The notes beneath the pieces were generated by a model. That model made no database searches, had not been told where the DNA came from, and was given only the letters and a program-made list of their open reading frames with translations. A DNA stretch of 5,090 nt from Myxococcales bacterium. GTDB taxonomy: Bacteria; Myxococcota_A; Polyangia; Polyangiales; Houyiibacteriaceae. The stretch spans positions 1 to 5,090 of the forward strand of contig JAUXFZ010000239.1 in assembly GCA_030622585.1 (NCBI GenBank), read 5' to 3'. Positions 1 to 4,898 of the stretch are shown here, in pieces. Position 1 is the stretch's first letter. Every line of letters starts with the position of its first letter. Both the position numbers and the translations under genes were made by a program.

Positions 1-1
1 C

Positions 2-754
2 GCTGCCCTGATCAACTACTCGGCCCATGCCACGGTGATGGGCAGCGGCAACACGCTCATTTCGGGCGACTGGCCGTGCATCGTTTCGGACGGCGTCGAA
101 CAAGCACTCGGGATTGACTCGGCCGTCGTGATGGTGGCGGACGTGGGCCGCACCCAACCACAGCGCGGCCTTGGCGGTGGCGATACCGACGAGGAGCGCC
201 TGCGTTCGTATGGCGCGCTCGTCGAGGAACGGGCCCTTCTGGCGATCTCCGACCTCGAGCCCGTGGAAGGCGACGAGGTCGCGGCCACTCAGCGCTTTCT
301 GCAAGAACCGTACGCCAATCCCATCCTTGCATTCGGCACGCTGCAAGCCTTGATCTCGCGAAGCGACGCAATGCCCTGGCTGTCGGAAGAAACCATTGGC
401 ACCGTCGTGTCGGCAGCCAGAATCGGAAACGTGTTGTTCGCGGCCGTGCCCGGCGAGGGTTACCCGGCAATCCAGCTCGCCATGGAAGACCAAGTCGACG
501 CGCCACAGCACTTCTTCTTCGGGCTTGCGAACGACCAACTGGGCTATCTGATCGCGCCCGAAGAAGGTTACCCCGACATCCTCGCCGCTGCGCCGGACAA
601 CGACAACGCCATCTTCAACGTGAGCCCGAAGATCGGAGATCACATTCAGTGTGCGCTTCTCGCGGCGGCTGAAGAGGTCGGATTCGCAGTGACGCCGGAC
701 GAAGCCCGATGTGCGCGGTACGCGGACGAGGATCCGCAGATCCCGGACATGTGA
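2..754 (+). CDS. Neutral/alkaline ceramidase-like protein, 3' part (5' end outside window)
   Basis: The frame is open from the first bases, so the start lies upstream. 250 residues remain before the TGA at 752-754. Fragment residues 5-25 carry N-Y-S-A-H followed by N-T-L-I-S-G-D-W, resembling the neutral ceramidase stretch that holds a zinc-binding His (here H9). V-P-G-E (149-152) matches the family block whose Glu binds zinc, and G-L-A-N-D-Q-L-G-Y (174-182) matches the block with the Tyr ligand. Family members hydrolyse the amide bond of ceramide and are usually secreted or surface-located; the signal region is not in this fragment. The segment at 45-54 (V-A-D-V-G-R-T-Q-P-Q), where family members normally have G-D-V-S-P with the catalytic Ser, appears to have Gln52 at that position. 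Activity on ceramide is therefore uncertain, and it could be a divergent amidase of the same fold. The family call is fairly firm and the substrate is not. The gene ends 254 bases before the sterol operon and is probably a separate unit. Confidence 0.72.
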   Translation, partial: AALINYSAHATVMGSGNTLISGDWPCIVSDGVEQALGIDSAVVMVADVGRTQPQRGLGGGDTDEERLRSYGALVEERALLAISDLEPVEGDEVAATQRFLQEPYANPILAFGTLQALISRSDAMPWLSEETIGTVVSAARIGNVLFAAVPGEGYPAIQLAMEDQVDAPQHFFFGLANDQLGYLIAPEEGYPDILAAAPDNDNAIFNVSPKIGDHIQCALLAAAEEVGFAVTPDEARCARYADEDPQIPDM

Positions 755-840
755 GAGAACGCGGCTAAAGCGCTCGCTTGGGCGCCATGTGCAGGGGTCA
801 TTCGAAGAATTGTGCGTAGCCCTGTAGCGTATAGGGTTCA

Positions 841-877
841 CGGCGAACGGAGGCCCTCAGCAGGCCAACGGTCGCCG
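841..877. repeat. Imperfect inverted repeat / possible leader hairpin
   Basis: CGGCGA (841-846) is the reverse complement of TCGCCG (872-877). Inside, GGCC (852-855) can pair with GGCC (863-866) around a 7-base loop, leaving a symmetric 5/5 internal loop (ACGGA against AACGG). There is no T-run after it, so it is not a standard terminator. It could be a dyad operator or a folded element of the 5' leader. In GC-rich DNA such structures also arise by chance. Confidence 0.25.
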
Positions 878-997
878 CGAAGGGGTGAGCCGTCGAGCGC
901 GCGCCTACTTTACAAAGTGTGTATTTCGCTCACCGTTACACGGCACAATTCCCGCCTGCCGCGCCGTTCGATTCGTGTTATCGAGGCCGCTCATTAC

Positions 998-1004
998 AGA
1001 GGGG
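998..1004 (+). promoter_or_regulatory. Ribosome binding site of the sterol methyltransferase gene
   Basis: AGAGGGG lies four bases before the ATG at 1009. The same frame is open further upstream, to an ATG at 919, but the intervening peptide does not resemble the family and has no such site. This purine stretch therefore decides the start at 1009. Confidence 0.6.
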
Positions 1005-1008
1005 CATT

Positions 1009-2040
1009 ATGCAAGAGCAAGCAGTTAATCGGTTCTATTCGGACGAGCGAACCCGCGGTCGGGTGCACGGTGCGATCAACGAATACCTGGACTTCCACGA
1101 CGAGTCGACAGGCGGCGACGTGCAGGCGCGCAAGACCGGCTACACGACGATGATCAATCACTACTATGATCTCGTCACCGATTTCTACGAGCACGGCTGG
1201 GCCAAGTCCTTTCACTTTGCCCCTCGCTTCAACAAGGAGTCGTTCGACGCCTCCTTGGCCCGCTCCGAACATTTCTTTGCACTCAAGCTGGGACTCGCTC
1301 CCGGCATGAAGGTGCTCGACGTCGGCTGCGGCGTCGGTGGACCCATGCGAACCATCGCCCGTTTTTCAGGGGCGACGATCGAAGGCGTCAACAACAACGA
1401 TTACCAACTGACCAAGGTGAGCGAGTACAACAAAGAGGCTGGCCTCGCCGACCTATGCTCCGGCTTCAAGGGCAACTTCATGAACCTCGACGTCGCCGAC
1501 GGCACGTATGATGCCGCCTACGCATTCGAGGCCACCTGCCACGCGCCCGACAAGGTCGGAGTCTTCAAGGAGATCTACCGCACGCTGAAGCCCGGCGGCT
1601 CGTTCGCTGGCTACGAATGGTGCATGACCGACGCGTTCGACCCGAGCAACGCCGAACATCAGCGCGTCAAGAAGGGCATCGAGGAGGGCGACAGCCTTCC
1701 CGACATCGCCACGATTCCCGAGACACTCGACGCGCTCCGAGCCGCCGGGTTCGAGGTGATCGAGAGTCACAACGCAGCCGATGTCTGCGATCCCGAAACC
1801 CCTTGGTATCTTCCCCTAGTGGGCGAGACCAGCAGCTTGCTTGCGGTGCGTCGCGGGCGAGTCGGTCGCTTCCTCGCGCGACGACTGATCCGGACGGTGG
1901 AAGCGCTGCGGATCGCTCCCAAGGGCTCGGCCGAGGTGAGCAAGATGCTCGGCGCGGCTGCCGAGGCGCTGATCGCCGGTGGCGAGTCCGATATCTTCAC
2001 TCCCAACTACTTCTTCCTGGCTCGACGACCGGCGGAATGA
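1009..2040 (+). CDS. smt: Sterol 24-C-methyltransferase (ERG6/SMT family)
   Basis: The protein has 343 residues, near the usual 340-380 of sterol methyltransferases. The family transfers methyl from S-adenosylmethionine to C-24 of a delta24-sterol side chain, giving a 24-methylene (or 24-methyl) sterol. The sterol-binding Region I is at residues 60-73 (Y-E-H-G-W-A-K-S-F-H-F-A-P-R). The SAM-binding motif L-D-V-G-C-G-V-G-G-P is at 103-112. Region III, Y-A-F-E-A-T-C-H-A-P, is at 171-180, followed by L-K-P-G-G (193-197) and Y-E-W-C-M-T-D (202-208). The C-terminal sterol methyltransferase domain follows: G-I-E-E-G-D (223-228), P-W-Y-L-P-L (265-270), a basic V-G-R-F-L stretch, A-P-K-G-S (303-307) and F-T-P-N-Y-F-F (330-336). 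This whole-length pattern separates it from tocopherol or fatty-acid methyltransferases. The C-terminal half looks closest to plant SMT1 from memory. Region I departs from the usual Y-E-Y/W-G-W-G, with His62 and Ala65. There is no signal peptide or membrane segment. The stop overlaps the next start, so it is co-translated with the Rieske gene. Confidence 0.93.
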   Translation: MQEQAVNRFYSDERTRGRVHGAINEYLDFHDESTGGDVQARKTGYTTMINHYYDLVTDFYEHGWAKSFHFAPRFNKESFDASLARSEHFFALKLGLAPGMKVLDVGCGVGGPMRTIARFSGATIEGVNNNDYQLTKVSEYNKEAGLADLCSGFKGNFMNLDVADGTYDAAYAFEATCHAPDKVGVFKEIYRTLKPGGSFAGYEWCMTDAFDPSNAEHQRVKKGIEEGDSLPDIATIPETLDALRAAGFEVIESHNAADVCDPETPWYLPLVGETSSLLAVRRGRVGRFLARRLIRTVEALRIAPKGSAEVSKMLGAAAEALIAGGESDIFTPNYFFLARRPAE

Positions 2041-3161
2041 TGGCCGGGGGCGTTCAGGCGCCGCTGCGAGCACTACCGAGGCGATTTGGCCGACGGGATC
2101 TCGATCCCATCGTCGAGTCGGCGCGTGAGGCCACCTATCCGGCGCCGTATCCCGAATGTTGGTACGTCGTCGGCCGCTCGATCGATTTTGGCGACCGTCC
2201 GACGTTCGTGCAGTGCGCGGGAAACCAATGGGTCGTGTTTCGTGACGCCTCGGGGCAGGCGCGCGCGGTCGACGCCTATTGCCCCCACCTCGGCGCAAAT
2301 CTGGCCGACGGGACGGTGCAGGGAGATTGCGTCGAGTGCCCGTTCCACGGCTGGAGGATCCGCGGCGACGGCTGCGTGGTCAGTCAATCGAGCGAGGGCC
2401 AGGATCACCCCGGACATCGCACGAGGTCCTGGGCGGTCCAGGAGCTTCATGGCTGGGTGCTCGTCTACCACCGGCACGCAGACGTCGGTGCGGGCCCGGC
2501 GCCCGAGCCACCGTACCGCATAGAGCGCGTTGCAGAGATCGATGATGGCGGTCTGCTGTGGCGCGGAGAGCACGATGCCGGGCTCATACAGATGCACATC
2601 CTCGAGTTCATCGAGAACACCGTCGACTTTCAACACTTCGCGGCGATTCACGGAAGCCTCCGTGTGCCTTGGACGGAGATTCCCGTGCCAGGCTTGAGGA
2701 TCCACCACGAAGCGACCTGGCACCGGGACGAAACCGAGAAACAGGTTTGTTGGTTCAACAACGACGCCATCCTCGAATTTCGAGGCAAGCCGATTCCGAA
2801 ATCCGGCGCCCATGCAAAAGTTCGCCTCGAGGGCCCCGGCAGCATCGTCCGCTTTGAGTTCACGCTGGCCAAAGGCGGGGGCCGCGTCGTGATGTATCAG
2901 AGCCACACCCCGGTCGCGCCCCTGACCCAGCACGTCCGCTTCCGTTGGTTCAGCGATCCAAGCGTTCCCAAGCCGTTGGCATCCTTCATAGTAGGCAACT
3001 GGGTCTCGCAGTGGCGCCAAGACCACGCCATTTGGCAGAGAAAAATCTACCGACAGAACCCGTTGCTCACCCGCGGAGATGGTCCTATCCATCAGCTTCG
3101 CCGGTGGTACGGGCAGTTTTACCCGACCCCAGCCTCAGCCGCGCCCCAGGCTGCCGAATAG
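2037..3161 (+). CDS. Rieske non-heme iron sterol oxygenase (DAF-36/Neverland- or SdmA-like)
   Basis: A 374-residue Rieske-type oxygenase subunit. The N-terminal Rieske [2Fe-2S] domain has C82-P-H84 and C101-P-F-H104, in the contexts D-A-Y-C-P-H-L-G-A-N and G-D-C-V-E-C-P-F-H-G-W. These contexts are typical of cholesterol 7-desaturases DAF-36/Neverland and related KshA/SdmA enzymes. The catalytic domain has E-N-T-V-D-F-Q-H-F-A-A-I-H at 193-205. His200 and His205 are the likely mononuclear iron ligands and Asp197 the likely electron bridge. Q-D-H-A-I-W (328-333) supplies the likely third ligand, Asp329. The enzyme uses O2 and electrons from a separate reductase not encoded here. Two roles fit: C-4 demethylation, as described for bacterial SdmA (which works with the reductase SdmB), or C7 desaturation. 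The motifs alone cannot decide, and steroid 9-alpha-hydroxylase (KshA) is less likely in this context. Two in-frame ATGs (2037 and 2040) sit on the preceding stop. The first gives the ATGA overlap and has no strong own ribosome site, so translation is probably coupled. Confidence 0.85.
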   Translation: MMAGGVQAPLRALPRRFGRRDLDPIVESAREATYPAPYPECWYVVGRSIDFGDRPTFVQCAGNQWVVFRDASGQARAVDAYCPHLGANLADGTVQGDCVECPFHGWRIRGDGCVVSQSSEGQDHPGHRTRSWAVQELHGWVLVYHRHADVGAGPAPEPPYRIERVAEIDDGGLLWRGEHDAGLIQMHILEFIENTVDFQHFAAIHGSLRVPWTEIPVPGLRIHHEATWHRDETEKQVCWFNNDAILEFRGKPIPKSGAHAKVRLEGPGSIVRFEFTLAKGGGRVVMYQSHTPVAPLTQHVRFRWFSDPSVPKPLASFIVGNWVSQWRQDHAIWQRKIYRQNPLLTRGDGPIHQLRRWYGQFYPTPASAAPQAAE

Positions 3162-3168
3162 AAATACC

Positions 3169-3176
3169 GAGGAGAG
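3169..3176 (+). promoter_or_regulatory. Ribosome binding site of the delta24-sterol reductase gene
   Basis: GAGGAGAG sits in the short gap after the Rieske stop, with AGGAG ending four bases before ATG 3179. It fixes this start against the longer open frame that runs back into the Rieske gene. Confidence 0.7.
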
Positions 3177-3178
3177 AC

Positions 3179-4825
3179 ATGTCGATACTAAACAAGCTCG
3201 GCGAAACGAAGCTCGCCAAGAACGCCGCCAAGTGGATGACGGACAACCGTGGACTGGTGGTTGCCGCGACGGCTCTGCCCGTGAGCTTCCTGTTCGAGCG
3301 CGGACGCGTGACGCGCGATGTGCTCTACGCCCGTTTCGGCGCGTCACCCGAGAAGCACGACGAGCGCGTGCGGCACGTGCAAGACCAAGTGCGCGCGCGC
3401 AATGCATCCGGGTCCACGGAGCCGATGTGTACGGCGAGGCCGCCCTGGTTGACCATGTCCACGCGCACGTCGACCTATAAGAAGGACTGTAACCATATCG
3501 AGGTCGCCCTGCGCGATGTGCTCGAGGTAGATACGGAGCGGATGACGGTCCGGGTCGAGCCACTCGTGAACATGGGACAGCTCACCCGATACCTCGTGCC
3601 GATGGGGTACGCACTCAAGGTGATGGTCGAAATGGAAGACCTCACCGCCGGAGGGCTCACGATGGGCCTCGGCATGGAAACGACCTGTCACCGCTACGGT
3701 TTGATTCAGGAGACGGTCGTCGCTTACGAGATCGTGACTGCGGACGGTTCCTTCCTGCGCGTGACCGCCGAGAGCGACCCGGAGTTGTTCACCGCCCTTC
3801 CCTGGTCGCACGGCACGCTGGGCTTCCTGGTGGCCGTCGAGCTCGAGATTGAGCCGGCTAAACCGTACGTCCGGATGAAGTACATCCCCTGCCACAGCAT
3901 GAAAGAGCTCTGCGACAAGACCTACGAGCTTTCAGTCGCAGATGACGCACCGGAGTTCTTGGAGGCGACCATTTACTCGAAAGACACCGGCGTCATTCAA
4001 TGCGCCTGGTACGACGATGCGCCTGCCGACCGTAGCAAGATCAACCACATCAATCGCTGGTACGAGAAGTTCTTCTATCAACACGTCGAGACAGCACTCG
4101 AGCGTGGCGAGTTCGAAGACTGGATCCCGCTCCGCGAGTATTACCATCGCCACACACGCTCCATTTTCTGGGAACTCGAAGAGCTCATGCCGTTCTCCAC
4201 CAAGACCTGGTGGCGATGGGGCTTCGGCTGGCTGGGCGCTCCGAAGATTTCGCTCCTCAAGGGCACGATGACCGAGGGAATCCGTTGGAAGCTCGTGCAC
4301 AAACACGTCGTGCAGGACATCATCGTTCCGATGCGCGAGCTCGAACGCAGCGTCGAGGAGTTCCACGAGCGCTTCGAGGTGTACCCACTTCTGGTCTACC
4401 CGATACGCATCTACAACCATGGCGACGACCCGGGCCTTCAGCCGAATCCGCGGCAGCTCGAGCCCGGCAAGGACTGGGATATGTTTGTCGACCTCGGCGC
4501 ATACGGCATTCCTCCAGCGCTCAAGCGAGGCGAGGAGTGGGACGCGGAAGATCACGTTGCGGCGACCGAGCGCTTCACCCACGAAATCGGTGGTTTCGTC
4601 CCGCTCTACCAAGACGTCTGGATGAACCGTACGCAGTTCGAAGAGATGTTCGACCATCGGCTCTACAGGCGAATGCGTGAGAAGCTGGGCGCTGTCGGCG
4701 CCTTCCCAGAAGTCTGGGACAAAGTCCGGCTCCAACCGAAGTGGCGGACAGACAAGTCGTTCGTGGAGCGCGAGGAGCCCACTGAGGCCGAACCGACGCT
4801 ACGACGCGTCGACGCGCCGAACTGA
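3179..4825 (+). CDS. dhcr24: Delta24-sterol reductase (DHCR24/DWF1 family, FAD-dependent)
   Basis: The protein has 548 residues; human DHCR24 has 516 and plant DWF1 about 560. The family uses FAD to reduce the sterol side-chain double bond: delta24(25) in animal DHCR24, delta24(28) after isomerisation in plant DWF1. Residues 25-40 are a short hydrophobic stretch in the place of the N-terminal membrane anchor of eukaryotic members. The FAD-binding domain spans about 83-230: M-C-T-A-R-P-P-W-L (83-91), L-E-V-D-T (115-119), R-V-E-P-L-V-N-M-G-Q (125-134), E-D-L-T-A-G-G-L (153-160), H-R-Y-G-L (171-175) and P-W-S-H-G-T-L-G-F-L (208-217). The C-terminal half keeps Y-Y-H-R-H-T-R-S-I-F-W-E (321-332), P-K-I-S-L-L-K (355-361), V-V-Q-D (377-380) and A-F-P-E-V-W-D-K-V (508-516). 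About 30 charged residues follow the conserved end. L-K-R-G-E-E-W (448-454) recalls plant DWF1, whereas the F-D-H-R-L-Y to A-F-P-E-V block (491-512) recalls animal DHCR24. It is probably membrane-associated and works after or beside the methyltransferase. Family certainty is high; the bond reduced is undecided. Confidence 0.93.
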   Translation: MSILNKLGETKLAKNAAKWMTDNRGLVVAATALPVSFLFERGRVTRDVLYARFGASPEKHDERVRHVQDQVRARNASGSTEPMCTARPPWLTMSTRTSTYKKDCNHIEVALRDVLEVDTERMTVRVEPLVNMGQLTRYLVPMGYALKVMVEMEDLTAGGLTMGLGMETTCHRYGLIQETVVAYEIVTADGSFLRVTAESDPELFTALPWSHGTLGFLVAVELEIEPAKPYVRMKYIPCHSMKELCDKTYELSVADDAPEFLEATIYSKDTGVIQCAWYDDAPADRSKINHINRWYEKFFYQHVETALERGEFEDWIPLREYYHRHTRSIFWELEELMPFSTKTWWRWGFGWLGAPKISLLKGTMTEGIRWKLVHKHVVQDIIVPMRELERSVEEFHERFEVYPLLVYPIRIYNHGDDPGLQPNPRQLEPGKDWDMFVDLGAYGIPPALKRGEEWDAEDHVAATERFTHEIGGFVPLYQDVWMNRTQFEEMFDHRLYRRMREKLGAVGAFPEVWDKVRLQPKWRTDKSFVEREEPTEAEPTLRRVDAPN

Positions 4826-4842
4826 CCTCGCCGTCATTTCTG

Positions 4843-4871
4843 TTGTAAAGGCACGCGGCTGCAGCTAGTTT
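4843..4871 (+). promoter_or_regulatory. Candidate sigma70-type promoter for the lipoprotein gene
   Basis: TTGTAA (4843-4848) matches the -35 consensus at 4 of 6 positions. TAGTTT (4866-4871) matches the -10 consensus at 3 of 6, with a 17-base spacer. Transcription would start near 4878, giving a very short leader. The match is weak and found by eye; the position is the main support. Confidence 0.3.
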
Positions 4872-4892
4872 CTCCCCTGCTCTCGGGAGGAG
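4869..4892 (+). promoter_or_regulatory. Potential hairpin masking the lipoprotein Shine-Dalgarno
   Basis: TTTCTCCC (4869-4876) can pair with GGGAGGAG (4885-4892) over eight pairs, two of them G-U, around an 8-base loop. The right arm contains the whole GGAGG ribosome binding site. On a transcript that includes both arms the site would be occluded; a transcript starting near 4878 would lack the left arm. Confidence 0.35.
4886..4890 (+). promoter_or_regulatory. Strong Shine-Dalgarno of the lipoprotein gene
   Basis: A perfect GGAGG lies eight bases before ATG 4899, the best ribosome site in the window, and it fixes the start of the last gene. Confidence 0.8.
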
Positions 4893-4898
4893 AAGATT

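Larger units (their letters stand above)
755..1008. other. Intergenic region upstream of the sterol operon
   Basis: This 254-base gap has no convincing gene. Small open frames across it lack ribosome binding sites and recognisable protein character. It contains an imperfect inverted repeat at 841-877 and a relatively AT-richer patch around 905-950, including TTTACA at 909-914 and CACAAT at 944-949. These two are too far apart to form one standard promoter. TTGTGC (810-815) with TATAGG (830-835) is another weak pair, with only 14 bases between. The operon promoter most likely lies here, but no box pair is good enough to name. I see no classic terminator (stem plus T-run) for the upstream gene; the AAGCG/CGCTT pair at 768-779 is too small. 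Confidence 0.5.
1009..4825 (+). other. Three-gene sterol-tailoring operon
   Basis: Three same-strand genes are packed with a 4-base overlap (2037-2040) and a 17-base gap (3162-3178): a sterol 24-C-methyltransferase, a Rieske sterol oxygenase and a DHCR24/DWF1-type reductase. No terminator or promoter is visible inside. All three families act on sterols after cyclisation, so the set is most simply read as a side-chain and ring modification module. Upstream synthesis genes (squalene epoxidase, oxidosqualene cyclase, CYP51) and a ferredoxin reductase are absent from the window. Confidence 0.85.
4826..4898. other. Short intergenic region between operon and lipoprotein gene
   Basis: 73 bases contain a candidate promoter and a hairpin overlapping the next ribosome binding site, both listed separately. 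A small palindrome, GCTGCAGC (4858-4865), is also present. No stem followed by a T-run is seen, so no intrinsic terminator for the sterol operon can be named. Confidence 0.5.

Noticed and set aside
768..779. AAGCG/CGCTT pair as terminator of the ceramidase-like gene
   Set aside because: Only five pairs with a two-base gap and no T-run.
919..1008. ATG at 919 as start of the sterol methyltransferase
   Set aside because: The 30 extra residues do not resemble the family, and the ribosome site is directly before 1009.
812..1153. 113-residue plus-strand open frame in the gap and SMT start
   Set aside because: Arg/Ser-rich composition, no ribosome site, and it overlaps the methyltransferase in another frame.
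1617..2036. Upstream open frame continuous with the Rieske gene, suggesting a longer or fused protein
   Set aside because: This stretch overlaps the conserved C-terminal half of the sterol methyltransferase in another frame and reads as Arg/Ser-rich shadow. The true start is the ATG in the ATGA overlap.
2073..3092. 339-residue open frame on the minus strand
   Set aside because: It lies wholly opposite the Rieske gene, which has intact family motifs. It is a GC-rich codon shadow with no recognisable domain.
2945..3178. Longer N-terminus for the delta24-reductase
   Set aside because: It overlaps the conserved end of the Rieske gene, and a good ribosome site precedes ATG 3179, from which the family-like N-terminus begins.
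3932..4735. 267-residue minus-strand open frame
   Set aside because: Opposite the conserved C-terminal half of the delta24-reductase; shadow of high-GC coding.
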